64,000 nucleotides of DNA from Balaenoptera acutorostrata (lineage: Eukaryota > Chordata > Mammalia > Artiodactyla > Balaenopteridae), in the NCBI RefSeq assembly GCF_949987535.1, contig NC_080079.1:49029000-49092999 (forward strand), given 5' to 3'. A program made the position numbers and the translations under genes. Below the pieces are notes generated by a model. The model did not search any database, was not told where the DNA came from, and saw only the letters and a list, made by a program, of their open reading frames with translations. Positions 1-11,965 of the stretch are shown here, piece after piece; positions within the stretch are counted from its first letter, which is position 1; each line of letters starts with the position of its first letter.

Positions 1-668
1 TCCTTCTGTCTCTGGCTTCTTCAGGGACCTCTGACAGTGGTTGCTGGAGCACGCCTGCCAGGTCTTCATCTCCCAGCTTCCTCTCCCTTATGCCCTAGGA
101 CCTCAGGTGTCTCTAAATGACAGTGACGAGACGCTTCCTCCAGCTATATGTTCACATTCTATTACCTTCTCTAAGCAGGGGACCATCCTTTCCTCATCAT
201 TCCTGCTCTAAATCTGGCAAGACATGTTGGTGTCTTTGCAAGTCCTTGTGTCTTGCTGCTAAGTGTAGCATGCAGACTGGCTGCATTAGATTCACCAAAG
301 AGCCTCTTAGAAAAGTAGAACCGTGGGTCCTGCTCAGACCTCCCTGGGGAATTCACACGTTAAAATGTGAGAAGCCTTGTTTTGTTCACTCTGGAGATTT
401 ATATTCTCTTATGACTATTCTTAAAATCATAACTGTCATGACTATTCTTATTTCCATGTTTTAGTTTCTGCCCTGGTTGTGTGACCATCATCTAAAGATG
501 TTCTTTTTATGCCTGAGCTCAGCCAGGTGTTCTGGACAGCAAGGGGGTTTCATTAGATACCAACGCTGCTGCTGAAAGAAAGCAAAGAACTGAACTGAGG
601 CCACTCTCGGGTGGTGTGGCCGGGAGGCATGGCCATGGGGCAAGTACAGCTGGGGAAAACCATCTCAC
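1..668 (-). other. WDFY4 intron, 3' continuation leaves the window
   Basis: Intronic sequence downstream of the last exon seen. It is mixed-composition DNA with no coding exon, and I recognise no repeat with confidence. The short frames here show no family resemblance. Confidence 0.7.
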
Positions 669-847
669 CTTGGCTGAGCCGATGACCTGTCCATCCAGAT
701 AGGTGGAAACGGTACAATTCCTTTTCATTTCCTTGGTGACAACCACAGCCAGGTGGTGCCACTGACCACAGGCCAGCAGCTGGCCACACCTGACCCGAAG
801 CTGGCGTCCCGCAGAAGGCTCAGGGTCATCCTCGGGTTCCATGACAT
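669..847 (-). CDS. WDFY4: WDFY4 exon q (ConA-like lectin, last exon in the window)
   Basis: 179 nt. The acceptor is GTTCTCTTCCAG and the donor is GTGAGATGG. It encodes DVMEPEDDPEPSAGRQLRVR, CGQLLACGQWHHLAVVVTKE and MKRNCTVSTYLDGQVIGSAK, ending in phase 0. GQWHHLAVVV...VSTYLDGQ is the signature strand pair of LamG/ConA-like folds in BEACH proteins. An acidic insert (EPEDDPEPS) precedes it. The next exon, expected to start with a methionine-led strand, lies left of position 1. Confidence 0.96.
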
Positions 848-974
848 CTGGAAGAGAACACAAACACCAGACCTGGCCTGCAGTGTCAGACAGCAGCAAC
901 CCGGCAGAAGGGGGCCTTGTGCCCATGGAGCCAGTGCCGAGTCCCCCCGCCATAGAATACTGACAACAGCAGCT

Positions 975-1140
975 GTCATTGCTGGAGCTCTTGCTTTGTG
1001 CCAGGCACTGAGGTAGGCACTATCGTGATTTCCATGTTACCATCCTGAGGCACAAAGAGGTTAGGTAACTTGCCTAAGGTTGCATAGCCAGAGTTCAAGC
1101 CCAGGAGTCAGGCTGCAGGGTCTACCCCTCACTAGACTGC
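975..1140 (-). mobile_element. MIR SINE fragment
   Basis: TGCTTTGTGCCAGGCACTGA and AGGTTAGGTAACTTGCCTAA are the reverse complement of the MIR core and tail. Confidence 0.85.
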
Positions 1141-1488
1141 TGCCTCCACAGTGATGCACACAGGGTGGTGAATACCTGCGAGGGAAGGAGCCTAGGCGGC
1201 TGTGCTGTGTGTAAAGGATGCCAAGCCAAACCCTGGGCCTTCCAGTGTCAATGTCTCACTATGAAATGGGGCACACAAGAACAGGAGTGGCCATAATACC
1301 CTGGCCTTGGCCATCTCAGGCCAGTTCAGGCCATCGCAGGCAGGTGAGCTTGGAGAGGCGGGCTGAGCTCCTTGAGGCAGAGCCAGGACCAGCCACCTGT
1401 ACAACTGAGGGAGGGCGGGTCCCCCTGGCTCTTGGGCCAAGAGCTGCGGACTCAGCCCCACTTCTCCCAGGGGTGGGTGAAACCTTAC

Positions 1489-1710
1489 CCAGGGGCTGAA
1501 GCTCTTTCTCTTCTGTAGACACAACCAAGGAGAGGTCTTCCGGGCAGAGGCTGACAGAGAAGCAGACGAAGGGCTGCTCGGTCCTGGCCAGGTGGCGTAC
1601 CACGGTCAGGAAGCGCAGCGGGTGGCCCTCCGTGACTGAGCTGTGCCTGCTGACCAGGAACCAGCAGGAAAAGGTCAGGCCCCCTGGCGGAGGGAAGGAC
1701 CTGGCAGCGC
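1489..1710 (-). CDS. WDFY4: WDFY4 exon p (ConA-like lectin core)
   Basis: 222 nt. The acceptor is TTCTGACCCCAG and the donor is GTAAGGTTT. It encodes AARSFPPPGGLTFSCWFLVS, RHSSVTEGHPLRFLTVVRHL, ARTEQPFVCFSVSLCPEDLS and LVVSTEEKELQPL. The pattern PPPGGLTFSCWF...HPLRFLT...FVCFSVSL..LSLVVST is the beta-sandwich (LamG/ConA-like) found N-terminal to the PH-BEACH unit in WDFY3, NBEA and relatives, and is probably a protein or membrane interaction surface. A split Asp codon joins it to the next exon. Confidence 0.95.
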
Positions 1711-2762
1711 CTGGGGTCAGAACACAAGCACGCCGTTAGGCTTTGTCCTGCTGCAGAAGCCTGTCTAGACTCACTGTGGCTCTGACTCAGCTCAGGGGTG
1801 GCCCTACTGTGCGCCAGCACTGTGCTCCACCTGACTCACACCTATTTTACAATGACCCCACGCAGGAGAATGCTCTTGTCTCCTTATTCATACTTGCAGC
1901 AATAAGTCATATTCCCTCCAGGGCTTGAGCCCAGATCCTCGAAGCCTCTCTCCAATGCTGGCCCACCTATTATTCCATGCTGCCTTGCCAAGGGAGTGGA
2001 GAGGTGGCACACCCCTTAGATCCGTCATCATGTGGCCCACGGGTCAGCTGGTCTAAAGCCAGGCCATGTGCTACGTGGGGCAGAGGACCCCGGCCTAGCT
2101 TGGCTAAGCCTTGCCTGGGGAGTATTCCACTCTAGGGAAACCCACGCCCTCCCGCCTCGTAACAGGGTTAGCGGAACAGGCAGGGCCCACTGCCCTCACT
2201 GAATGGGTAGAATCAGGCTTGGAACCCTGCACTGATGGGCAGTAAATGTAATGGCTCCTCAGCACCTACCCTCCCATAGAAACCCAGACCCTGGCTCTCC
2301 TAACAAGGGGTGCCTGGTTTTCAGCTGACTGCAGCACTGTACAAAGCAGGCCAAGGCCCAGTCGATCCCCACATGAGCCAAAGACTGGATGGCCATCAAC
2401 AGAGAACTCATATTCCTCTCTAGAGAGAGCCGTAAGGTGGGGTGAGGTGTCCATTTCAGCCTCTGTCAATCACTGACAAAATGCGTCAAAGCCAGGCCCA
2501 GCCACCAACTCACCCACCGAGCCCATCAGTGCTAACACAGCCCCCTCTCTGTGCAGAGCCATGGGCTGGGCCCTTGGGATGCACAGTGAACAGGACATCC
2601 CTGCCCCAAGGCAGGCATGACCAACGGGACAAGCGGGACCAAGAGGAAGACTCACGCTTTCTGGAAATGCCAAGTGGAAATCGGAAATCAAGGCTCCCCA
2701 AGGACTTACTCCCAGGTCGGGGAGGGGACCTCAGCAAGCTAAACCCCCAGGGAAGCACCTAC
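1711..2762 (-). other. WDFY4 intron (1.05 kb)
   Basis: GC-rich single-copy-looking intron. A weak MIR- or L2-like stretch may lie near 1800-1930. I see nothing else of note. Confidence 0.6.
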
Positions 2763-2839
2763 CTGTCCCAATCCCTCCAGAGACCGAGTATTCAGTGCTG
2801 GTTCCCATCACCGTAGACAGGGTTGGAATAAACAAACAG
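2763..2839 (-). CDS. WDFY4: WDFY4 exon o (77 nt)
   Basis: The acceptor is CTGTTCCAG and the donor is GTAGGTGCT. It reads CLFIPTLSTVMGTSTEYSVS and GGIGT, with split Gly codons at both ends. It is too short to stand as an ORF on its own. It was found by searching the intron for the strand expected between the FDMSVEGYG and TFSCWF exons. Phase is exact on both sides. It is part of the first beta-sheet of the ConA-like domain. Confidence 0.93.
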
Positions 2840-3253
2840 CTGGAACAGGAAAGTGTCTCAGATCATTGAACCGCAAGCCAACCTGTGGCGTGAGGTTTCC
2901 CCCTCTGTCCTTCTGCAGGGGCCTCACTCCCTCCTAGACCATGAGGCCCCAAGGACAGAAAGCACCTGATGCTGGCACCAGGACCCTAAGAAAGGAATCT
3001 GCTCTGGAGGCTAGAGGGGAGGGCGGTCCAGAATGCAGACACACCAGGGGAATGAGAGGGTCCTGGCCCAAGACAGCTGGGGACACTGCCTCTAAGAAGC
3101 CACTGAGAAGATAGGGTGTCCATGACCCAGACATTTTCCACAGCTGAGTGTGAGAGACGATGGGAACTACACTTTTGTAATCAATATTATAATTCACCCA
3201 AGGCACTGGGAAATTAATAAAGTGTATTTCAAGTATATGAAAGCCTGTCATAC

Positions 3254-3479
3254 CCATAACCTTCCACAGACATGTCAAATTCCACGAAGGATGGAGCCAG
3301 GGCTGCCCTCTGAGGCTGCAGGTTGCGTGGGGAGGTCATGGAGATGAGGCTCAGTGCTGTCTGAAGGGCGGTGGTTGAGCCCTGGGATGGCCCTGAGGGC
3401 CTGAGGGCCTGTGTGACTGCTGAGCAAGGGCTGGTGTCCAGGGGACCCTCAGCAGGCACTGGTGCCACTGCCTGTGACC
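3254..3479 (-). CDS. WDFY4: WDFY4 exon n (linker to start of ConA-like domain)
   Basis: 226 nt. The acceptor is TTGCTGCCCTAG and the donor is GTATGACAG. It encodes a low-complexity stretch SQAVAPVPAEGPLDTSPCSA, then STTALQTALSLISMTSPRNL, QPQRAALAPSFVEFDMSVEG and YG (last codon split). The second half (SLISMTSPRNLQPQRAA, PSFVEFDMSVEGYG) is the strongly conserved entry into the beta-sandwich of BEACH proteins. The first 35 residues are a rapidly changing linker. Confidence 0.95.
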
Positions 3480-4418
3480 CTAGGGCAGCAAGCAGGAGAA
3501 GAGCTGTGTCTTTGCTCAAACCATTTCTGCCCCTCTTCTGACAACAACCCCCATATTTCTGCTACAGCCCCGAAGGAGGGCTCTGCAGAGTACCATGCCA
3601 TTCCTAATCCTGAGGGTGTCCTCCTGGGCCCTCCGCTGGCCCTCCCACCTGGGCTCTCTGCTGATTCTGATAACACGGAACTGTTGTGACAACCTGCTCC
3701 TCCTAGAAACTTCTCACTTTAATTCTATCGTGGCCCCCACCCCTTTCCAATACAGGTTTTCTGTTGCTGTCACTGGCTTGCCCCATTGGCTATCACTCAC
3801 TGCGGCTTTGTCTTGGTTCTCTGGCCTCCACACTCTCTTTCACAACAGCCTGTCTCCTCGAAAGCTCTGTCTCTCACCTCTGGCTGCCGGCTCAAGCCTG
3901 ACTCTCCGTCCTTGCTTTTCAATTGGGCCTCCTTGCCTCAATGTCCTATGCAATCTTATATTCAGCGTGTCCATGCCTCTCTTTTCTCCAAGCTGGTTCC
4001 CTAGACCAGCATCTTTCCAGGTACCAGGCCAATGCTTGGTCCTCCTGACCTCCTAACTCCCCCGAGCTGTGAGCTGTGCAGAAAGCTGACACTGTTCCCC
4101 TGCCCAGGGCCAGCGCTGGGCACTCCTGCGTGCGCCGTGACATGAAGGTTTCCGAGCTCCAGGCCCAGAGGGGTCAAGTACACACTCATCATCACCATCC
4201 TGTATGGGGGTAGGGGTCTCCCTCCTTCCATATCTGGTCTTTATCTGGGGACCACTGATCTGATCCTTCTGCTTTTTCCTCATTTGCTCCATTGAGCAGC
4301 AGGCAAAATCATTTTTAAATCTGTCTGCTTCCCATATGTCGTAAAGGATCCCTTACAAGAAATGCATATTGTCTTTTAAATCCCATTATCCTGCCCCTAT
4401 TCCTTCCTCTGTCCTCAC
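3480..4418 (-). other. WDFY4 intron (0.94 kb)
   Basis: Pyrimidine-rich on the plus strand between about 3690 and 4060. It may be an old, unrecognised repeat (LTR or L2-like), but I cannot name it. There is no exon-like frame with splice sites. Confidence 0.5.
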
Positions 4419-4513
4419 CTGGGCATCCAGAGTCCCCTCCATGTACGTGAGATGAACTGAGGATTTTCGCTGCAGCCGATGGAGGTGGAGCAATTCCAAA
4501 ACCTAGAAACTGT
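4419..4513 (-). CDS. WDFY4: WDFY4 exon m (variable linker)
   Basis: 95 nt. The acceptor is GCTATGATATTCAG and the donor is GTGAGGACA. It completes an Arg codon and reads QFLGFGIAPPPSAAAKILSS, SHVHGGDSGCP and one base of Gly. QFLGFG is the conserved start (QFLxLG in relatives). The rest is Ala/Pro/Ser/Gly-rich and looks unstructured. It links the helical region to the ConA-like domain. Phase with both neighbours is exact. Confidence 0.9.
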
Positions 4514-5709
4514 CTGAATATCATAGCAAACAAGAGAACCAAATGAAGACATTTTGCAGGCAGAAATTTCCTCCAGCTTCATCTGAGCACTGTCCTAGAT
4601 CCCAGAGCTCGCTGGCTCCCCCCGCCATGCCTTCCTCTCTCTGCCTGGAAACCCTTTCCTCAGGCCATACAGAAACAGGGCATCCCTGACCTGGCACTCA
4701 GACCAGAGAGCTGGTGAATTTAAGTGCTTTTGATTTAACCAGTGGGACCTTGAGAGGAGAAGGGTTTTGTTGGAAAATAACTTTGTCATACTTTGTTTTT
4801 AAGTTTCTAATGGAATTGACTAATCAGCTGAACTAAGCACGATGGCCTTGTCTGACAGCCCCACAGCTAGAGGCAGAAAGAGGCTGGCCTGGCCCCTGGG
4901 TCCCATGCCTGCTGGCTGGAGGGGCTGCTTTCCATCCCCCTGCACTTGGTCCTGTGTGCCAGCAGGGGTCCAGCTGGCCTGTGGCCCCGGGCACCACCCT
5001 CCCTACACCTACACTGTCTAGGGCAGGGTGGCCCGGCCACAAGTACTTAAGAGACCCTTGACCTCCCTCCTAGAGCCTTTCTTTCCTCTGCTTTTCTGTC
5101 TTGTGTGTCTGCTCCTCCTTGTGCATCTTCCCTCCCTGCTGTGGCTCTCCAGGAAACATGTGGCTTCATGGAGGGGCTGCAGAGGGAAGGCCCCACAGGA
5201 CACAGTGGTGCTGCCTCTGGCCCCGTCCCTGTAGGGAGCCCAGTCGCGGCCCGTCACACCAGCTAAGCTCCCTGTGGTCCAGCCTCGTGGCAGTCAGGCC
5301 CCTATAGCCTCCACCCCTCTCAGCAGGGCATCTTCACCTGGTCTGGTGAACTGCACAGGCCACAGGCCTCAGCCACTGCCACTCCCTTGAAGTCCCCCTC
5401 TTTATACCCAACCTCCCGACTTTGGTCCTCCCAGCTCCTCAGAGCTCCCACTCTGAACCGAGCATCCCATCCAGCGCTCTTCTGTATTGTCTGCAGGACC
5501 CTTTGCTTATTATCCCTCTCCCCGAGAACACCAGCTCCATGGGAGGGGCTACGTCCGCTCTGCGGGCCGCACACTGTTGCAGACCCAAGGCTCCTCCCTG
5601 GACTTGCAGTGTCCATCGCTGGCAAGGGGGAGGGGGCACTCTTACTGCCCATTGTGCACTCGCATGGCTGCCAGGGGCTTGGCAGCATTTAGCGTGCAGC
5701 ACACGGTAC
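4514..5709 (-). other. WDFY4 intron (1.2 kb)
   Basis: Between 4830 and 5460 the sequence is GC-rich. The frames there lack family resemblance and conserved splice sites. I recognise nothing specific. Confidence 0.5.
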
Positions 5710-5924
5710 CTTAACACGTCTGGTTCAATGGCTTGGGAAGCCAGCTTTTCAAAAATCCTGCTGAGCCCCGAGTGCAAGGGGCTGCTGCCGGCGGTCAGAG
5801 CCTGGTGGCAGTAGGTCATGAGGGTCCTGAGCATCCCCGCCTCACACATGACCTGACGGTTCTTCTCCGACTTCACCAGGGACTGGATGTGACTGGCCAC
5901 GGAGCACTGGATCTCCTTGGAAAG
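5710..5924 (-). CDS. WDFY4: WDFY4 exon l
   Basis: 215 nt. The acceptor is TTACTCTTAG and the donor is TTAAG|GTACCG. It encodes LSKEIQCSVASHIQSLVKSE, KNRQVMCEAGMLRTLMTYCH, QALTAGSSPLHSGLSRIFEK and LASQAIEPDVL plus two bases of an Arg codon. VKSEKNRQVMCEAG and RIFEKLASQAIEP are the best family signatures in the window: the WDFY3/WDFY4 pair and their invertebrate homologues keep this block. It closes the armadillo-like region before the variable linker. Confidence 0.96.
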
Positions 5925-7064
5925 CTAAGAGTAACCAAAGCAAGCAGTGAGCCCTGGAGGTCGGCATGTTTCGTGGGCCACTTTGGTAAGCTCCCCACTA
6001 GGCCTTGAGTTGGTGGTGGGGCGAGGAGACTAGCCCTCACAGCCTGTTCTTACCGCACCCCATCTGTCCTGGGCCTCTCAGACGTGGCCTCCTCACAGGA
6101 GCTGCCAAACAGGTAGACAGCTTAACACAGACGGCAAACTGGCAAGCAAGAGGCTGCACCAGCCTGAGACATGTGGTGCTTGACCCACACACTGTTTAAA
6201 CCGTTTCTAAATTGCTAACATTTAAAAGCCTGGAGATTCCATGTAAAAGTCCAGACTTGTGGCCTCTCTCAAAAGGTGGAAAGATCTGGCCACGCTGCTT
6301 TGCCATCCTGTGTCTGTCGAGAAGCAGTGGGAGCTGGGCAGCGGCGATGCCCTCTAGCGGGTCCCACAACTCACCCCCTACCCACTGGCATCACTCACTC
6401 AACAGTCCTGTGTTTGAGTTGCATCCCCAGCCTAGAAGGTGGAATCCTCCTGGCAGTGCCAGCCTGCAGGAGGTGCCCCACCCAGGCTGTTGGCTGTGGC
6501 AGCTGCAGCCCCCTCCGTCTTCACGTGCCAAACCACACCAGCTCATACAAGCCCCTGAAGTCACGGCTCCAGTGGGGAAGCCTTCCCTTCACCCCTCATC
6601 CTTTGTGCATCTCTCTGTGCTAAGCACATTTGGACACACAGACAGCTGGCCTCTTATCTTCCTCCTACTAGATTTCAACTCACTTCACTATCTTTATGTC
6701 CTTGAAGACCACAGGATAGAGTGCATAGAATCAGCTCAGTCAGTACTGAGCCAAATACAATACATTGTTTTCACAATCTTCCTTTCTTCATAGAAGGGTA
6801 AACCCCTGGAATTCCCAGCCTCCATGGATATATAAATGGGGGGGTGGAATTTTCTTCATAAAAACTTTTAAGACTGTCCACATTTTCTTTTACTTTGTAT
6901 AAGACTCTCTGAAATGACCAGGATACCAGTTAGATCTTAATGGAGTTTTCCTGCAGTGGAGGCTATGTGGGCTCCACCCAGACCTCCTTCTCCAGGTTAG
7001 TGTACCCATCGCAGCTGCCCCTCCTGTGGAGGTCAACCTCCCCTAAGTGGTAGCTGCCCTGCTA

Positions 7065-7185
7065 TGTAACCCCCATATATATGTCCATGCATGCATACAT
7101 GTGTGTACATGTACACATACATGCACGTACACACATACATAAAAGTGTGCACATATAAATACAAACACATATACATCGCCCCCAG
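7065..7185. repeat. CA/TA-rich simple repeat
   Basis: Alternating ACATAC, ATGTGTGTAC and ACACATAC units, alternating purine-pyrimidine throughout. Confidence 0.85.
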
Positions 7186-8087
7186 ACTACAGCCAATGAA
7201 CCAATGCCCTTCAGCCTCTGTGGTGCAATTCATGCTGAGAGCCCCGCCCTGTAGGCTCAGGCTGAAGCTAGACTTCAGCTGATAGCATGTCCTCACTCAG
7301 CTCCTTCCCCTGCACCACTCTGCTTCCCTCACCTCCCTTCTTCTGAGTCCCTCCCTCCACAAATCCCATGCACCTGTAGCCCTCTCTCGGGCTCCACTTT
7401 GGGGAACCCAAGCGGAGAGCCTAGCCTGCTTTTCATATTGCACACATTTGCCCTAGTCTCTGGTTTCAAGAAAAGGGATCTATGGTGATGTAGATTATGT
7501 CTAGCTTAGTCTACCAACGTAAAGCCAGGAGTCACCATAAAGGCACTTACTCTGGGACTCCGGCCCAACACTCAGAATCACCTCGCTCTACCATCACCTA
7601 CCTCCCTGTGCATGTAGTTATTCGAGGCCACCCTGCCCAGAGATGGTCAAGAGTATGTCTGTATCACTAAGGGATAGAAATTTGTAAGATGGCGTTCTTC
7701 TTCAGGCTGTGAACTCAGTTTTGTAGCATATGTGTTTCAAGGATTACAATGTGTGGTGAAACATATTTACAGTGTTTATCATCAGTTTTTAGATTTTTTT
7801 TAAAAGGAAGGGGTCACACAGCTCACCCTCCCATCCTCCCACGCCTTCCAAAAGCATGACACCTATAGCTCCTGCCTCAAACTGATGACATTCAGTGAAA
7901 TTCCCATCATTACAATATCTTCGGTAATATTTTCGACTTAAAATTTTAGACGATTCAATTTTAGTTTAAAATATAAACTACATTAGAATGGTTTTCAGGG
8001 GGACTGCTCCCAGCTAGGATTTTGTCACTCTGTCAACATCACTGATGTCAAGCAGAGATCTCATCACTCAAAGAAGATGGTCCCTGC

Positions 8088-8446
8088 AATGGACTGTTTG
8101 TGTTCCCCTCCACCAAATTCATACGTTGAAACCTAACCCCCAGCGTGGTGGTATTTGGAGGTGGGGCCTTTGAGAGATGCTTCGGTCTTGAGGGTAGAGC
8201 CATCATGAATGGGATTAGTGGCCTTAGGAAAGAGACCCCAGAGAGCTCCCTCCTCCCTTGCACCATGTGAGGACACAGCGAGAAGAGTGCCATGAGTGTG
8301 GAAGTGGGTCCTCACCAAACACCGAATCTGCCAGCACCTTGATCTTGGGCTTGCCAGCCTCCAGAACCGTGAGAAATCAATTTCTGTTATTTGTAAGCCA
8401 CCTGGTCTATGGTATTTTGTTATAGCGGCCCGAATGGATGAAGACA
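8088..8446 (+). mobile_element. MaLR LTR (MLT1A-like)
   Basis: Phrases ATTCATACGTTGAAACCTAA, GGAGGTGGGGCCTTTGAGAG, CACCATGTGAGGACACAGCG, CCAGCCTCCAGAACCGTGAG and GGTATTTTGTTATAGCGGCC follow the MLT1A LTR consensus as I recall it. Solo LTR, plus orientation, antisense to WDFY4. Confidence 0.88.
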
Positions 8447-10399
8447 ATCCCCTTCCCTGTCACTGTGGTATCTGCACAGCCAGCCTGAGATGCTAGAGGG
8501 ACATGTATAACCCAACAGGGACCAGAAACAGAAGAAAGAAATGCCAGATCTAATTTACACTAAACAATTCCATGTCTTTTACTTTAAGACGCCCTTCCAT
8601 GTAGAAATCTCCCCAACCTCCTGATTCCCTTCCCCAAATCTTTCTTCCAATGCTCTAAGTGTCCCTCCCTACATCCAAAGAGCCCGCACCTCTGCCTTCC
8701 TTCTCCACTCTTCTCAAAACAGAAAAGCTGCTTCTACCCTCTTGCCCAGAACTCTCCCTCTCCCAGAACTTGGAATATTTGGTAACTGCAGTCTTTTAAT
8801 TTGGGGTGAGAGTTGGGGAGACAGTCTGCATGAAATAATAAGATGCAAAAATAACAACACAATGTATTATTAATAAGAATTAAAAAGAAATGTCTACAAT
8901 CTCCAATTTTTATTACCAGCACTTCACTTATTGCTTTGGGGACTTTTGGCTTTCCTTTTTGTTGTTGTTTTTGCTTTTTTTTTTCCTCACCAGAGCAGGA
9001 ATACTTAAAATCTAAATATGCAAAAAAGAAAGCAAAAAAGAAAAAATTTTCAAAAGGGAGAAATAGAAATGCTGATCTTATCTAATGATGCCACAAGTTT
9101 ACTCCAAAATTGCTCAATACCCCATAATGGAGGAGGGAAAATTGATCATCCTCATTATCGCTGCAGCTCTGTCAATACCAATATTGCCTTGTTTTGAATA
9201 AAATGTGCTGTTTTTTTCAATGTTGGTTCCAGTAAAATGGGGTTTTAGTGAAAATATGAGCAGTAGCAGGAAACCAGTCTGGTTTCTCCCCCTACAAATG
9301 GATTGATTTTCCTAACGCACATTACTTCCAATGCAGGAAGGGGATAGTGGTTCAATTAGGACTCAGTGGTAAGCGCTCAGGGTCATCAGCAGGCTGGACC
9401 TGCAAGGCAAATTATCACAGAGAGACGTGCGGGGCTGCCTGTAGGAGTTTTCTGCCTTCTCCACTTAGCAGTTGAGTCTTCAAGTCTGTCCTTGTCCAGC
9501 TGTGGATGTTTAATCTTCTTTATCTCTCTTCCACCCCCCACTTTCTCTCCTGGTCCAGATTAATATGGTGGTCCCAGAGCCCAATGAGGGCTGGGTCCTG
9601 GTGGGGTGGGTCCCTCCAAGGAGGCGTGGGCTATGAGTACATCAGTCCAGAGTGTGTCTTCTGGACATTAATCATGTAGTCCTAACTAAAAACCATCAGA
9701 TGACCAGCATCTGCTTCCCCCAGACACTTAGAAAGAACTAGGGACTTCCACTGAGCTACTCAAATTTGGACTAGTCACTTATTCCAAATTTGGTTGAAAT
9801 GTTCTTTATTTGATGATTTTGGAAGAGAGATGATGCATTTTAAGTGACCTCTGCCCTTCTGGGATGTCACAGGTAAATAGCGCCCACAGATGTGTTTTAT
9901 TTGACAAGTCGTTGTGGTTTTTTATCTTTGCTTACTTAGAATTAGCTCTCTCTTTATATGAGCATAAACTTTCCATTGTGCACAGCCCCCACCAGCCTAA
10001 TACACTCGTTTGCAGTGCCCACATGGCCTTATAGGCATGGGAGTCTGTGATATTGGTTTAGGTGTAAGAGGGTCCAAATCCCATTGAATCAGTAGAATCC
10101 ATGTCTAAAGGCATGGCTTCCTGGATGTACTTGTATAGATTTGCAATGAAGACCAAGATGCATGTGGGTGGGTGCCTGCTTTAAATCTTCTGCTTCTTTT
10201 ACGAATTACATACATATGATGGCCAATACATCCTGGTTACAGAAGCCTAGGATCTTATATTAATAAAATATTTGTCTCTTTCCAGCTTTACTTCCCAACC
10301 CCCCCTTTGGTCCACCGTGTACTCTACCCCAGTAACATCCTCACCCTTTGCTGAATACGCCATAACCTTTTTGACTGATGCCCAAAGTTGAGAATGTCC

Positions 10400-10660
10400 T
10401 TTCTAATCCCATCCTTTTGCTGAGGTCCTACTTATTAAAGAGACAATTCACATGTTCTCTCATCTAAGAAAACTTTTCTGATCTTCCTAACTAGCACTGT
10501 GTCCACACTTGAATCATTATAAACACCACACTATGACAAGCTATCTATTTACCAAGAACTGTGAACTGCTGCCAGAGACAATGGCTCCTCATCCTTGTTT
10601 CCCTAGCACATATCCCTGTGCCTCAAACACAATAGCTGCCCAGTAAGTGCAAGCACAAGG
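10400..10660 (+). mobile_element. LINE-2 3' fragment
   Basis: TCTAAGAAAACTTTTCTGAT and TTTCCCTAGCACATATCCCT with CCCAGTAAGTGC are the L2 3' end pattern. Confidence 0.6.
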
Positions 10661-11384
10661 GCACAAGGTGTTCTAGGAAATAGCAGGTGCACTGGACCAG
10701 AGAAGGTGGTCAGAAAAGGTGATGTGCCAACGGAGTGTTGAAGAATAATGAAAACAGTGCCAGGTCAGCGGGGGAGATGATCTTTCCTGAGCCTGCGGTC
10801 AGCCCTGAGATGGAGCATGAGGACATTACTAGGGAAACCAGCTTGTAAACATCCATCCAGGAGGATGCCTGCACAGCCTGGAACCTGAAACATCTGTGAA
10901 GAGTTTCCGTCACCTTGGACACACACCCCCTCACTCCGCGACAGCTAGGTCAGGTGAGCAGTGGGCTCCGTGAGACGCAACATCAGCTTCCAGCCAGAAC
11001 CCTTCCCCGCTGTGGCCTGGGCGTCCTCGGTTAGCTCAGAGAAGGAGGGATTAACTTACCCTGAGTATCTCTATTGCTTTGGCCAAAGTAAATTGCTGAC
11101 ACAACTCTTTTAAGATACACTTTTTAAACAGATGTGTTGTTGTTGCTGTTGTTAGCAGATCTCCACACACGACTGTCTGGAGAAGATTCCTCAAACAAGA
11201 CTGCAGAGTCCACAGTCTCTCGTAGAGATAAGAGATCCATTTCCAAGCATTCTGTGACTCCAGCCCCGGTGTGTTGCTTCTGAGCTTCCAACTAGACATT
11301 TACCCTTCCTTCATCTTCTGGGCACAGGGCATACAAATATCTACCCAGAAGTAGGTACTCGTGTTGATTTGACACTAACTAATG

Positions 11385-11530
11385 GGAAACTTGGGCTAGT
11401 TATTTACCTTCTCTGGACCTCAGTTTCCTTAGCTTTAAAATGAGAATAATGAAAATACCTACATCACTGGTATGCTTTTGGTGGGAGTCAACAGAAACAG
11501 CATTTGTGAAAGTACTTTTCCTTAAAGGAT
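11385..11530 (+). mobile_element. MIR SINE fragment
   Basis: GGCTAGTTATTTACCTTCTC and CCTCAGTTTCCTTAGCTTTA are the MIR core in plus orientation. Confidence 0.8.
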
Positions 11531-11774
11531 GCGAGTGTTTTCAGAATATTAATCCCTTTTAGTTGCAGTCTTCTTTTCTTATCTTGTATCAGTAAGGTTC
11601 CTGATTAATTATCATTTGTATTTATCAATTAATTTATCAATTGTATAATGCCAGCTGGAAATATACCTAAAATGTATTACCTTCCATTTTGTATTTCTAA
11701 AATTTTATGTACTGTGACTCAGAGTCCTAGGAACACCGAGTACCAAAGCCAGAAGAGAAAGGTAGGGGGTATGA

Positions 11775-11965
11775 GAGCACATACTGCATGCCAGGTAGTC
11801 CTAAGTACTCTCGAACTATACTTCCCACTACTCTTCTCAGTGGGAAAATATTATTATGAGAATACTGAGACTGAAGAGGTTACAACAATTTCCTAAGGTG
11901 ACATAGCCAGTGAGTGGTAGAACTGGCACCCCAACCCAGGTCTTACTTCAAAGCCCATGATTTTA
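11775..11965 (-). mobile_element. MIR SINE fragment
   Basis: CATGCCAGGTAGTCCTAAG, TGAAGAGGTTACAACAATT and TAGCCAGTGAGTGGTAGAAC match MIR reverse complement. Confidence 0.8.

Noticed and set aside
3595..4056. 153-codon plus-strand frame
   Set aside because: Pyrimidine-rich intronic sequence. The frame has no domain, and an overlapping frame of similar length exists in another phase.
6212..6793. 193-codon plus-strand frame
   Set aside because: No recognisable family, no start context, and an overlapping frame in another phase. It lies in an intron and resembles random open sequence.
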